From NCBI GenBank assembly GCA_965216025.1, contig CBDCEX010000016.1:186001-250000 (forward strand): a DNA stretch of 64,000 nucleotides. The letters are read 5' to 3'. The stretch comes from JADFQT01 sp965216025 (GTDB lineage: Bacteria > Chloroflexota > Dehalococcoidia > Lucifugimonadales > UBA3495). Below are positions 1 through 10,054 of this stretch, piece after piece (positions within the stretch are counted from its first letter, which is position 1; the number at the start of each line of letters is the position of its first letter). The notes below the pieces were generated by a model. The model saw only the letters and a program-made list of their open reading frames with translations, did no database searches and was not told where the DNA came from. Position numbers and translations under genes: made by a program.

Positions 1-76
1 AGGCGGCGCAGGGAGAGGGCCCAATAGCTGCCGCTACGTTCCGCCCGATCGCTAAGCGTGGAGGGCTTGGCCTCAC
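1..76 (-). CDS. possible start of a second ABC permease (partial)
   Basis: A GTG at 76 overlaps the TGA of the upstream permease (GTGA overlap), and the frame stays open to the window edge. In peptide/nickel ABC operons the DppB-type permease is usually followed by a DppC-type permease, which is the only reason for this call. The 25 visible residues (VRPSPPRLAIGRN...) carry no diagnostic motif. Confidence 0.3.
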   Translation of the reverse strand, partial: MRPSPPRLAIGRNVAAAIGPSPCAA

Positions 77-1020
77 CCCGCAACATGGCCGCCCCTCAGC
101 CGGATTCGAGGGTCCAGGATGGGATAGGTCAGGTCCACCACTAGGTTGGCCAGCACGAACAATGTGGTGCCCAGGAGGACCACTGCCATCAGTATCATGT
201 GGTCCCTGGCGAATAGCGCCTCTATAGCCAGAAGGCCGGCGCCGGGTATACCGAAAAATATTTCCACTATAAAAGATCCGCTGGCCATGCCTGCCATGGA
301 GAACCCTAACATGGTCGCAATCGGTATCAGAGAGTTCCGAAGGATGTGGCGTGACCGCACCACCCTCTCCGGCAAGCCTTTGGCCCGGGCAGTGCGGATG
401 TAATCCTGGACCAATACATCCAGGGTACTGGCCCGGGTAATTCGGGCCAAGATAGCCACCCCGGGAATACCCAGGACGACGGCCGGTAATATGATATGGG
501 TGCTAAAAAACCCTTCCCAGCCGTGGGTCGGCAGGACGTCCAATTTCAGGGCAAAGACAATCAAAAGCACGGGTGCGGTGAGGAAGACGGGCAGGGACTG
601 GCCCACCAATGTACCGGCCACCGCCACCACATCCCAGCCGGTTCCCTGCTTGATGGCGGCGTATAACCCTAGCGGTATGCCCAGACCCAAAGAGACGATC
701 AGCCCGGCCAGGTTGAGCTGTGCCGAAACCGAGACACGTTTGAGAACGATTTCGCCGACGCTGCGCCCCTGGTACTGCAGGCTCTCCCCGAAATTCCCTC
801 TTGCCACGTTGCCGATGTACCTGGCGAACTGGACCGGTATGGGATCGTTCAGGCCTAGTTCGTCGCGAATCCGCTGGACAGTTTCCGGATCGTTGTGCTG
901 TCCCATCCGAATCTGGATAGGATCACCTGGCGCCAGCTGCACCATGGTAAAAGTAATGAAACTTACGATTACCAGCAGGACCGGGGTCCAAATCAACCGG
1001 CGGGCGATGTAGGTGCCCAT
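73..1020 (-). CDS. ABC transporter permease, DppB/OppB type
   Basis: 315 residues, the usual length for this family. The N-terminus (MGTYIARRLIWTPVLLVIVS) is a typical first transmembrane helix, followed by the family segment MVQLAPGDP and about five further hydrophobic segments. The cytoplasmic EAA-type loop is visible near residues 205-235 (DYIRTARAKGL...VVRSRHILRNSL), where the ATPase docks. The protein should form half of the membrane channel for peptides, opines, nickel or similar solutes. It starts 11 bp after the solute-binding protein gene on the same strand, so the two form an operon. The substrate cannot be told from sequence. Confidence 0.92.
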   Translation of the reverse strand: MGTYIARRLIWTPVLLVIVSFITFTMVQLAPGDPIQIRMGQHNDPETVQRIRDELGLNDPIPVQFARYIGNVARGNFGESLQYQGRSVGEIVLKRVSVSAQLNLAGLIVSLGLGIPLGLYAAIKQGTGWDVVAVAGTLVGQSLPVFLTAPVLLIVFALKLDVLPTHGWEGFFSTHIILPAVVLGIPGVAILARITRASTLDVLVQDYIRTARAKGLPERVVRSRHILRNSLIPIATMLGFSMAGMASGSFIVEIFFGIPGAGLLAIEALFARDHMILMAVVLLGTTLFVLANLVVDLTYPILDPRIRLRGGHVAG

Positions 1021-1031
1021 CCGAAGCCTTC

Positions 1032-2756
1032 CTACTGGGCTTCCAGGTAAACGTACCGGTACTTGGGGATGGTCATGGGGGTCAGCTCATAACCTTTTAC
1101 TTCGGGCTTGACCAACGCGTAGGTCTCTCCGGTGTTCCAGAGCAGCACCCAGGGCGCATCATCCAGAATCATCTGTTCAATTCTGTTGTAAAGCTCGAAT
1201 CGTGTCTCCTGGTCCGGCTCAACCCTGGCCTGCTCCAGCAGGTCGTCCACCTGCGGACTGCTGTAGTTGGTATGGTTATTCTCGCTCCCGCTGTGGAACA
1301 AGATGTCCAGGAAGTTCTCCGGGTCGGCATAATCCGCGCTCCAACCCAGGGTGAACATGTGATATCGGCGGGCCTGTAGGTCCTGGAGGAAGGTGGCCCA
1401 TTCAGTCTGCTGAATCTCTACCTCAACGCCCAGCACCTCCTGCCAGGACTGTAGAATCACCTCCAAATCCAACGGCACGTCGGCTCCGAAGCTACCCGAA
1501 ATGCTGAGCGTAATTCGCGGCAGATTATCCAGATCGTTGCCGTATTTGGACAGCTTTAGAACCTCCAAGGCCCGCTCCGGGTCGTAGCCGTAGCCCTGAA
1601 CGTCGGTGCTATAGGAAGGGAATCCGGGAGGAATTATAGTCGTGGCTGGAATCCTTAACCCGTCCAGCACCGCAACAGCGATGGTGTCGCGGTCGATGGC
1701 CATACTGAGCGCCTGGCGGAACAAGGGGTCGTCCAGAGGCGGCATGTCTACATTCAACCCAATATAGCTTACGCCGAAGGAAGAGGGGGCGGCCTTCAGT
1801 TCGGCGTTCAGGAGCTCGCTCGGGTCCAGAACCCGCTCCAAGTCGGCCAGCCCCACGCCAGTCAGGTGGATCTCGTCATTTTCGTACATGATCATGGCGT
1901 TCCCTCCGGCGAGGATGAACTCCACTTCGTCCAGGTTGGGCGGTCCCAAGTGGTAGTATTCATTTCGGACCAGGCGCAGGACCTCACCTATCTCGTACTC
2001 GGCCAGCTTGAAGGGGCCGGTGCCATTGGGCTGCCGCAGCCATTCGTCTCCGTCGCCTTCCACGTTTTTCTGGTCTAGGATGAAGGCCGTGGGATAGGTG
2101 AGTTTGGCCAGGAAATAAGACTTGGGTTCATCTATGGTGATCCTTATCGTGTGCTGGTCGACCACCTGCAAGCCAGATATTGAAGACTCCTGACCGGCCA
2201 ATTTGGCCGATACTCCTACGATGTCGCTCAAGTACTGTTCCGCTACCGGCGATAGGGTATTCGGGTCGGCGACCCGCTCCAGGGACCAGCGGACGTCTTC
2301 GGCGGTTACGGGCTTTCCGTCGTGGAACTTAGCGTCCTTCCGCAGATGGAAGGTATAAACCCGGCCATCGTCGCTAACATCCCAACGTTCCGCCAGGTCG
2401 GGCACCACCTTCAGGTCCAGGCCCAGGGTAACCAGGCCGCCGAAAATCTCGTTGACCAGACCGCCGGAAATGTTATCCGTGGTTAAATGAGGATCCATAG
2501 TGGGAGGGTCGCGGTACAGCCTTACCAGCTTGCCCCCTTGAGGGCGGCCCGCGTTGGTATTGGAACTGACCGCGGGAAGGGTATCTATAGCCGGGCTGGT
2601 TGGCTCGGCCACAGCAGATGAAGCTGCGGGTTCAGGATTGTCGACAGCGCCGGTCGCGGCAAAGGAATCGACAGGCGCTTCAGGAGGCGTCGCCGAGGAA
2701 CAAGCCACCAGCAAAAATGAGGTAAAAATAATCAGGATAAGCGCTTTCCAAGCCAT
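1032..2756 (-). CDS. family-5 solute-binding lipoprotein of an ABC transporter
   Basis: About 574 residues. The signal peptide MAWKALILIIFTSFLLVAC ends in a lipobox (LVAC), so the mature protein should be lipid-anchored outside the membrane. A low-complexity Ala/Pro/Ser linker follows (to about residue 75), then the SBP_bac_5 domain, with family segments such as YTFHLRKDAKFHDGKPVTA, RQALSMAIDRD and the C-terminal LYNRIEQMILDDAPWVLLWN. The ATG at 2756 is preferred over the in-frame TTG at 2762 because AGAGGG lies seven bases upstream of it. It is the first gene of the operon that continues with the DppB-type permease. Confidence 0.92.
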   Translation of the reverse strand: MAWKALILIIFTSFLLVACSSATPPEAPVDSFAATGAVDNPEPAASSAVAEPTSPAIDTLPAVSSNTNAGRPQGGKLVRLYRDPPTMDPHLTTDNISGGLVNEIFGGLVTLGLDLKVVPDLAERWDVSDDGRVYTFHLRKDAKFHDGKPVTAEDVRWSLERVADPNTLSPVAEQYLSDIVGVSAKLAGQESSISGLQVVDQHTIRITIDEPKSYFLAKLTYPTAFILDQKNVEGDGDEWLRQPNGTGPFKLAEYEIGEVLRLVRNEYYHLGPPNLDEVEFILAGGNAMIMYENDEIHLTGVGLADLERVLDPSELLNAELKAAPSSFGVSYIGLNVDMPPLDDPLFRQALSMAIDRDTIAVAVLDGLRIPATTIIPPGFPSYSTDVQGYGYDPERALEVLKLSKYGNDLDNLPRITLSISGSFGADVPLDLEVILQSWQEVLGVEVEIQQTEWATFLQDLQARRYHMFTLGWSADYADPENFLDILFHSGSENNHTNYSSPQVDDLLEQARVEPDQETRFELYNRIEQMILDDAPWVLLWNTGETYALVKPEVKGYELTPMTIPKYRYVYLEAQ

Positions 2757-3008
2757 AGCCAAACCCTCTTTTAGTTAAAATGTGAATAAAGGGGCCGATT
2801 TGGTTCCTATTTGTGAAAACCGGCTCGATTATTGTAGTTACCCGCTCACCCTAATTGTAACAAACCCTCGGCGCTGTAAGCGCGGTTTCTTCTTGTAACT
2901 TGCCTACCTTTTTGCTACGATAGCTGAGCCAACAGACCTGGGGCCGGCCATTGCTCTGACCCCTGCTCCTTTGGGAGCCGTAAGCCCCGGTTGCCGGTAC
3001 TGCGGGAT

Positions 3009-3086
3009 GGCGAGCGTAGCCAAGTGGTCTAAGGCGCCTGTCTGTGGCACAGGAGATCACGGGTTCGAATCCCGTCGCTCGCCCCA
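3009..3086 (+). tRNA. tRNA-His (GTG anticodon)
   Basis: Full cloverleaf. G-1 at 3009 faces discriminator C at 3083, as expected for tRNA-His. The 7-bp acceptor (GCGAGCG/CGCTCGC), D arm (GCC/GGC), anticodon stem CCTGT/ACAGG with loop CTGTGGC, and T arm ACGGG-TTCGAAT-CCCGT all pair. The CCA tail is encoded at 3084-3086. Confidence 0.95.
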
Positions 3087-3111
3087 AAACATCGGTCATT
3101 TCCCCCTCGTT

Positions 3112-3187
3112 GCGCCTGTAGCTCAACGGATAGAGCGCTGGGCTTCGGACCCAGAGGTTGCGGGTTCGAATCCTGCCGGGCGCGCCA
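3112..3187 (+). tRNA. tRNA-Arg (TCG anticodon)
   Basis: Full cloverleaf: acceptor GCGCCTG/CGGGCGC with one G-T pair, D arm GCTC/GAGC, anticodon stem CTGGG/CCCAG with loop CTTCGGA, T arm GCGGG-TTCGAAT-CCTGC, discriminator G and encoded CCA. It lies 25 bp after tRNA-His and is probably co-transcribed with it. Confidence 0.95.
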
Positions 3188-3204
3188 AAAATCGTATCCG
3201 AAAG

Positions 3205-3238
3205 GGGCTCCTGCCATGGGGTGGGAGCCCTTCTTTTT
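3205..3238 (+). terminator. intrinsic terminator after the tRNA pair
   Basis: GGGCTCC at 3205-3211 pairs with GGAGCCC at 3224-3230 across a 12-nt loop, followed by a T-rich tract (TTCTTTTT). It lies 18 bp after the tRNA-Arg gene. Confidence 0.85.
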
Positions 3239-3519
3239 GGTTTTGGGCACCGCTTGACAGCCAAACTTCCTCCGATGGGCCTCAGAGGGTGTTTAGGACG
3301 TCGTTTCCTTTGATAGGGGGTGGGAAGGGTTACCATACCCTTCCTCGGACCTTCTTGGGGCACCCCCGTCCTGAAGGCATGAAGCCAGCTTTTAAAATCC
3401 ATCCGCCGGTAGCCCTTCGTTGACCACTACTTGCTGATAACTACGGTGCCCGTAGAGTGATGGACTCCCCCTCCATCTGCCGACGCCCGGGCTCACTAGC
3501 AAATACGAGGGCCGACTAG
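3239..3519. other. intergenic, no gene seen
   Basis: About 280 bp between the tRNA terminator and the IS630 element. No ORF, repeat or convincing promoter stands out. Confidence 0.6.
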
Positions 3520-3547
3520 TACAGGTGGGCGTAAATAACCCGGCAGT

Positions 3548-4267
3548 TCATGCGACCAGCACCTTGCCTTGGTAAGTCCATTTGAAGGGCTTTGCCATGG
3601 TCCGGTTGTAATAGTCGATGAAGTCCCACACCTTCTGTTTCAGATCGGTCACCGATCTGAATGACCCTCGCTGTAGCAGTTTTCGCACCAGAATGCTCAG
3701 CCAGATTTCCACTTGGTTCATCCATGACGTGTGCTTGGGGGTGTAGTGAAACACGATACAGTGGCTGGGATCGCTGAGAAATGCGGCCCGGGACTCTCGG
3801 TTCGCCAATGTGCCCCACTTGCCCTTCTTACCCAACTCCAGGTCCAGCCCAGACTCTCTGGCTACCCAGCGCACTAGAGATTCAGAACGGTGCGTGTCCA
3901 GGTTGTCCACCACAAAATGCCACCGCTGGGCCGCCCTATCGCTAGCGATCACTGCCTCCACATGCTGCAGAAAGTCCGCTTCGGTACGTCTGGGCCCCCC
4001 ATAGGGCTCAACAATCTGACCCGTCACCACATCCCGACTGATGATGAAGGAGCGTGTACCATGCCGGATGTACTCAAACTCCCGCCGTTCCACCTTCCCC
4101 GGCGCCAAGGGCAACCCAGGATGTTTGCGCTCCAGGGCCTGTACTCCGGTCAACTCATCAGTGCTCATCACTCGCTCCCCAGATTGGACCAAGGCGGGAG
4201 CTTCTCGGTACAGATCGCAGATGTCAGTGACTTTGGCGTCATAGTGCTCGTCCCCGGAGGGTGTCAA
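3548..4267 (-). CDS. IS630a transposase, DDE catalytic part (ORF B)
   Basis: 239 residues covering the DDE domain: an Asp near the N-terminus (MSTDELTGVQALE), the second Asp in HFVVDNLDTHRSES and the Glu in TSWMNQVEIWLS. The reading frame is open further upstream, to the end of ORF A (...DLKPHRIRYWLTPSG), so the TTG at 4267 is probably not a true start. The protein is most simply explained as the product of a -1 frameshift from ORF A. The copy at 51.6 kb has the same two-ORF arrangement. Confidence 0.85.
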   Translation of the reverse strand: MTPSGDEHYDAKVTDICDLYREAPALVQSGERVMSTDELTGVQALERKHPGLPLAPGKVERREFEYIRHGTRSFIISRDVVTGQIVEPYGGPRRTEADFLQHVEAVIASDRAAQRWHFVVDNLDTHRSESLVRWVARESGLDLELGKKGKWGTLANRESRAAFLSDPSHCIVFHYTPKHTSWMNQVEIWLSILVRKLLQRGSFRSVTDLKQKVWDFIDYYNRTMAKPFKWTYQGKVLVA

Positions 4268-4290
4268 CCAATAGCGTATCCGGTGGGGTT

Positions 4291-4773
4291 TCAGGTCCCC
4301 CTTTCTAGAAGCCTGGCCGCATGACGGGGGGAAATCCGTTCTACGATGCCTTTTTCGATGATCTCATCAGCCAATTCCCGGCTGGTCCACTGGCTGATAG
4401 GACGACCGCACTGGCTGGGGGCCTCACAAGCCAGGGACATGATCTGGCAAACTTGCTCTGGGGTGATCCGGGCGGGAGCCCCAGGACGAGGCGCATCCCG
4501 CAACCTTTCTTCTATACTCAGGTCTTCCAGAATGGCTGCCTGTAGCCCCAGCCAGCGGTTGCGCCAGAACCGTACCGTATCCACATCCAGGCCCACTTCG
4601 CGGGCTATTTGGCTGTTGTTCAGGCCAGCCGCGGCAGACAGAATGATTCTGCCTCGCCGGGCCAACTGCTGGGGGGTGCTATATCGGCGCACCAGGGTTT
4701 CCAATCCTTGCTGCTCTTCCGGGGATAATTCCACCACGGGAGGTTTCGGTCCACGCATCGCCTTCACCACCAC
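4291..4773 (-). CDS. IS630a transposase, N-terminal HTH part (ORF A)
   Basis: 160 residues with a helix-turn-helix (RRGRIILSAAAGLNNSQIAREVGLDVDTVRFW) typical of the DNA-binding half of IS630 transposases. The frame closes just after LLERGT at an AAAGGGGG run. The -1 frame continues without interruption into the DDE domain. Confidence 0.85.
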   Translation of the reverse strand: MVVKAMRGPKPPVVELSPEEQQGLETLVRRYSTPQQLARRGRIILSAAAGLNNSQIAREVGLDVDTVRFWRNRWLGLQAAILEDLSIEERLRDAPRPGAPARITPEQVCQIMSLACEAPSQCGRPISQWTSRELADEIIEKGIVERISPRHAARLLERGT

Positions 4774-5773
4774 ACTTCATCTCTCCAACCTCAACGCGCT
4801 CATTATACTACTCGGGCTTTTCAGCCCACCTGTACTAAACCAAAGCTAAGGTGAAACCTACATAAAGCGAACCCGAAGAGGAGTTGCGATATTCTGTAAA
4901 AGAAGTCGATTGGCGGTGGTGGAAGGCATGAAGGAAATAGTGCAACTCCTGGAACGGTGGCAACTGGATGTAGGCGACTTACGGGAAAGGATGTATCGGG
5001 CGCCAACACCTCGGGAGCGAGAAAGGTGGCATGGGCTATGGTTGTTGGCCCAAGGGTGGTCGGCCACTCAAGTGGCTGAGGCTTTGGAGAGAGAGCCTCA
5101 TACCATCGGAAACTGGCTGGACAACTTTCGCCGAGGCGGGGCCCAAGGTTTGGTCTTTGAGCAGACTGGGGGTTCCCCCCCGTCTTGAACTGGGGTCAAC
5201 AGAACCAACTGAAGTCTGCGGTGCAAAATCCGCCTGGGGAGGCGGGGATTGAATTGTCCAACTGGAACTGGAAAGTAGTAAGGCAATTTCTCAAGCAGAG
5301 CTTTGACCTGGGGCTGAGTCGGAGCAGTTGCTTGAACTACCTCCATCGGTTGGGCTTCGTGCTGAAGCGACCCAAGAAACGCCTCCTGAAAGCCAAGGAT
5401 GAAGAACGGAAAGCCTTCGTCCTCCAGTACAGCCAAATCCGAGAGGAGGCCCAAGAGAGTGGAGCCAAGATCTTCTTCGTGGATGAAGCCCACTTTCGGG
5501 CCGATGCCGACCTGCGAGGCAAATGGGTACTCAAGGGAGAGGCAGCGCTGGTGGACTCCACCAGTCCTCGGTGGGGAGAGAAGGCCTGCTACTACTCGGG
5601 AGTTTGCTTGGAGGCTGGGGAGGTGGAAGCCATGGAAATAGCCGGCAACAGCAATGCCGAGACCTCCACCGCCTTTTTACGGCAGCTAAGAGAAAAACAT
5701 CCTGGACCTCTGGTAGTAATCTGGGACAATGGACCAGCCCACCGAGGAGCAGCGATTCGCAGCTATTTGACCA

Positions 5774-7045
5774 CAGGGCCTTTTCATTTTCTCAAAATAG
5801 TATAAAATTATTACCAGTTTAAGCGAGAGGGAAGGATGATGACTTTGAGAGAAACGCTGGATTTGGTGCCTGACTTCCGGAGTAGCCAAGGGCGACGCCA
5901 CTCTTTGGGGGCGATCCTGGCCTTGGCCACCTGTGCCATGCTGTGCGGCGCCCGCAGCTTATACGCCATAGCTCAATGGGGGCGGGACCAAGGGGGTGCT
6001 ACGGCGCAGCTTTTGGGGTTCAGCCAGGAGAAGACACCCTGCGTGGCCACCCTCCACCGGGTGTTCAAGGACCTGGACGTGGCGGCCTTTGAGGCAGAAG
6101 TCGGCAACTGGCTGGCAAATAGCGGGGTAGAGGCGGATGACCCCCTGTCCCTGGACGGGAAAACCTTGCGAGGGGTCCACGGCCAAGAGATACCCGGGGT
6201 CCATCTGGTGTCGGCCTACGCTAGCCGCGCTGGGGCAGTGCTGGCGCAGGTAGCTGCGCCGGGCAAAGGGGAAGAATTGGCGGCGGTCAAAGAAGTATTG
6301 GGCCAGGTACCCCTGAAGGGTCGGGTAGTAGTGGCTGATGCCTTACTGACCCAACGGAAAGTCTGTGAGCAGATTGTGGCAGACGGCGGAGAGTATCTGC
6401 TGCCAGTTAAAGAGAATCAGCCCACCTTGCGCCGAGACCTGGAGGTGGCTTTTTCCCCTGCTAGGAACTGAGAGGGCTGGTGGCCCAACCGTACCTCCCT
6501 GGCTGGCAGCGGAGTGGCGAGCACGCGGGGCCAAGCTGACGGTCTGGGCCGATGCTCCAGTAAAGCGGCGTCATGGGCGGCTGGAGCGGCGAGAGTTGTG
6601 GGCCTTGGCCGACCCAGAGCTAAATGGCTACGTGAGCAGCGCTGGGACGGTCGGGGAAGCGTGGCCGCATCTGCAACAGGTGTGTCGGCTAGAGCGCCAG
6701 CGGGTCGTGAAGGGCAAGAAACAGGTGGCTGTGAGCTATGCAATTAGCAGTCTCCCAGCCACTGATGCCGATGCCAGGCGATTGTTGAGCCTTTCCCGTG
6801 GGCACTGGGGCATCGAGAACCGCCTCCACTGGGTACGGGATGTGACCTTCGACGAGGACCGCTCTCAGGTGCGCACTGGGGCCGCCCCTCAGGTTCTGGC
6901 GAGCCTGCGGAACCTGGTCATCAGCTTGGTACGTCGGCTGGGCATTCCAACGTAGCCGCTGCACTACGCCGCCACAATGCCCATCTCAGCGAAGCTTTCG
7001 ACATGATGGGCTTTTCCTACCAGGCAGGAGAATGAAAAGGCCCTG
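5774..7045 (+). mobile_element. ISAs1-family element, copy 1
   Basis: 1,272 bp. The ends are perfect inverted repeats CAGGGCCTTTTCATT, flanked by a 10-bp direct duplication TATTTGACCA (5764-5773 and 7046-7055). It lies inside the transposase gene of IS630b. A second copy begins at 63800. Confidence 0.92.
5836..6955 (+). pseudogene. ISAs1 transposase with one frameshift
   Basis: The first frame (5836-6471, 211 residues) holds the N-terminal domain and the first catalytic blocks LSLDGKTLRG and VVVADALLTQ. The second (open to 6955) holds the C-terminal half with HWGIENRLHWVRDVTFDED. The frame changes near 6455-6470 in CTTTTTCCCCTGCTAGG. RBS GAGAGGGAAGG precedes the ATG. Whether the shift is a true lesion could be read from the second copy, but only its first 46 codons are inside the window. 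Confidence 0.85.
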
Positions 7046-7353
7046 TATTTGACCACTCCGAACTTGCATCTGCGGTTGGTGGCCTTACCGGCCTACAGCC
7101 CAGACTTCAATGCCGACGAAGCCGTCTGGGACTGGGCCAGGGAAGAGGTCACGGCCAACGAATGCCTGGGAACAAAAGCCAAAGTCCAAGAGAAGATGAA
7201 TCAATTCTTCGGCGGGCTAGCTCACCGTAAGGAAGAAGTGAAACGTCGCTGCCGAACCCGGTTACAGGCCCGAGCCGATGCTTTGATCTTTACACCTGCC
7301 GTGCCTTTGCCATCACTGCCCAATGTAGTTCCCACCTTGGCTTTGGTTTAGTA

Positions 7354-7842
7354 CCGGCTGCCCTTGCTCGCCGTCACTATTAAATTAGCTGTCACCAATT
7401 ATTCACCAACTATTCACTTTTTTATCCCCTGAATGTTCACCTCTCGTTGCTATGTTAGCAATAAGGATGGTTGCATCTCCAAAGGGATTAAGCCGCCGGG
7501 CACCGTTTCGGCATTCGAGTTCGAAACAGTGCTTCTATGCGCTCTCCCGAGGCAGACGATTAACCGGAGGAGGAGTTCTCAGTTCAGGCACCGTCCAGTT
7601 TGCTGATATGCGGGCAGAAGGATAAGGAGGCAACACCCTCTCCATCGATTAGTTGACCTGTTAGCGTGTTCATATGACCTTCTTCGCCAAGATTTTCTTG
7701 AGAAACCTGGCAGGCTCCAGGGCGGCGATCCGGTCGCTGGGTTTCGATTTCCGCGGGATTCAGATTGCCTTACCTCCTGTAGATGGGGCAATGCCATCAG
7801 GCCAAATGCCAAGGTCGGCGCTACTAAAAAGTCGGTGACACT
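7354..7842. other. intergenic, no gene seen
   Basis: About 490 bp between IS630b and the TIG-repeat gene. No supported ORF. It presumably carries the promoter of the downstream gene, but no unambiguous -35/-10 pair was picked out. Confidence 0.55.
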
Positions 7843-10054
7843 ATGAAAGGCGAACCAACAAGGCAGGCTTACCGGTTGGGGCCAAAGGGTGGGACCCTCA
7901 TTGGTCCAATGAAAGGTGTCCGCTTCTTGAATGGGCAGTCTAATAGTGGGCCGATTTTCCGGGTGCTACTCACTGCCATTTTTTTAGTTTTGGGGTTACT
8001 GCTGCTGACTCTGGCCGCCCCCACTGCCCAGGCTCAAGAGACCGAAGAGACCGGGCCGACTATCATTGTGAGCCCCAGTTCTGGAATCGTTGGGAAACGA
8101 ATCAGGGTAACCGGATCCGGGTTCCCCCCTAAGACCAGTTTGGACGTCCTTTTTGACGGTGTCCGGGTTGGAAGCGGCTTTACCAGCGATTCGGGCTCCC
8201 TCTATGCTTCATATTCGGTTCCCACCAGGCCAGGAGGACCTTACCGGGTTAGCGTTGAGGGCGCGGGAGCCGAAGGATTCACAATTATCGCCGCTGTTTC
8301 GGTTTCCCCAAGCAGCGGTCCTCCCGGTTCAAAGGTGCACGTCACGGGCACTGGGTTTCATTCGGAGGATGAAGTCAGCATAGTATTCCAGGGCCGCGTC
8401 GTGCAGTCCTTGGCAGTTAGCGACAATGGCCTGGTCGCCAATACCTTCACGGTCCCCGTAGTGCCCTCCGGTTCCCAAGTGGTAAGGGTCAGCGGGTCAG
8501 CCAGCGGCACCCACCGGGACACCTTTGTGGTTACGCCCAAAATAATGGTGGATGTTTTGAAGGCGGTCCCGGGAAGCACGGCCGTGGTCAGCGGAATTGG
8601 CTTCGGAGCCAGAGAACCGGGAATAACGGTTCGTTTAGGCTCCAATACCGTGGCCTCAGAGGTGTCCGCCGATGTCCGGGGAAAGTGGATGGCTTCTTTT
8701 GAGGTACCGGTCATCTACGGAGGATCCCATCTGATTCAAGCCTTCGGCTCCTTGACGGCGAAGGATAGCGTCGACAAAGTTCCGCTCCGGGTAGCTCCCA
8801 GCCTGAGCCTGCAGCCGACCAGCGGGCGTCCGGGGGCCCGGGTTACCGTCTCCGGCGTCGGCGCCAGTGCCGGAGAGCGGATCACCATCTATTTGGGCAA
8901 TGATCTGGGGGAAGCTGCAGCTACAGCCAACCGGCAGGGCACCTGGAGCACGGGAATCACCGTGCCGGTGGTTCCCAAAGGTCAGGTCCGGATCCGGGCC
9001 ACTGGGACCAGCGGGCATCAGACCGAGCAACATCTGTCCGTGGTCCCCGGCATTTCCCTGGTCTCGGATCCGGCGGTGCCGCCCGGTTCCACAATGACTA
9101 TCAAAGGGCAGGGTTTTGATCCCGACCAAATAGGGATACCCATCGACTTCGGCAGCAGCACCATCGCCACGGCGACCTCCGATGGCAACGGTTCCTGGAC
9201 CGCGACTTTCAAGGTGCCGGCCGCGGCCACCGGCAAATATCAAATAAAGGTCGGCGGGTCCAACACCGAGCTACAGCTGACGATGGCGGTGGTTCCAAAG
9301 ATTCACCTCAAACGGCACGTGGGAAGCCCCCGGGAGTTGATTACCATTAGCGGCCAGGGCTTCGCGGCCCAAGGAGCGGGAAATCAAGGTGACACTGGCT
9401 GATACCACCGTAGCGTCCGACATCACCGCTGGATCGGACGGCTCTTGGAGCGCTTCCTTTGTCGTGCCCGCCTTGCCGTCGGGAGCCTATCCGGTGTTAG
9501 CCTCCGGTTCGGTGACCTCTCGCCCAGATATTCTCGAAGACACTTTCAATATTGGCCTTCATCTAACTCTGGGAACCACCAGCGGAATCCCCGGGACGGC
9601 GGTCGGAATTGACGGACGGGGATTTGGTAAGAGGGAAAAGGATATAACCATAACCTACGACGGCGCCACCGTCGCCAGCGGGATAGTGGCGGATCGGCTG
9701 GGTACCTTCAGCGCTACCTTTGTGGTGCCTCCCTCCGGCGCAGATCAGCACGTGATCCAGGTCTCCAGCGCCACGGCGGACAACGACCTGGCTTCCGAAA
9801 TCGGTTTTAAGGTCGTGCCGGGCATGGCGGTTGATCTAACCAGCGGGCCGCCGGGTACTTCGGTGGATGTAAGCGGTTCGGGGTTCAAAGCCCGGAGCAA
9901 CGAAATCACGATAAGTTACGACAACAAGCCGGTTCTGACCGACGTGGCCGCCGACCCCGAGGGTGAGTTTAGGGTCTCCTTCGTTATTCCGCCGTCTTCG
10001 GCAGGATTGCACCAAATAACGGTCTCTGAGCCGCTGACCACCAACGCCACCTCC

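Larger units (their letters stand above)
3520..4834 (-). mobile_element. IS630-family element, copy 1 (IS630a)
   Basis: 1,315 bp including the flanking TA dinucleotides. Terminal inverted repeats begin CAGGTGGGC at both ends, just inside TA, which is the normal IS630/Tc1 target duplication. A near-identical copy lies at 51065-52379 in the opposite orientation, so transposition was recent. The right TA is shared with the left end of a second, different IS630 element. Confidence 0.9.
4835..7351 (+). mobile_element. second IS630-family element (IS630b), split by ISAs1
   Basis: Terminal inverted repeats CTAAACCAAAGCYAAGGTG are present at both ends (4835 onward; complement ending at 7351), with TA on each side. 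Without the inserted ISAs1 it would be about 1.24 kb. A second degenerate copy lies at 43957-45192. Its left TA is the same dinucleotide that bounds IS630a, so IS630a inserted immediately beside its tip. Confidence 0.85.
4910..7351 (+). pseudogene. IS630b transposase, frameshifted and interrupted
   Basis: Three pieces. 4910-5188 encodes the HTH half (RERERWHGLWLLAQGWSATQ). 5185-5773 encodes the first DDE part (FFVDEAHF and VVIWDNGPAHRG). 7046-7351 encodes the last part with the catalytic Glu (AYSPDFNADEAVWDW). The first junction is a frameshift in a C-rich run (GGGGGTTCCCCCCC). The second is the ISAs1 insertion; removing it with one copy of the 10-bp duplication restores ...RSYLTTPNLH... in frame. 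Not functional as it stands. Confidence 0.85.

Noticed and set aside
2851..3423. Long ORFs on both strands across the tRNA genes
   Set aside because: They run through two perfect tRNA cloverleafs and a terminator; products have no protein-like features.
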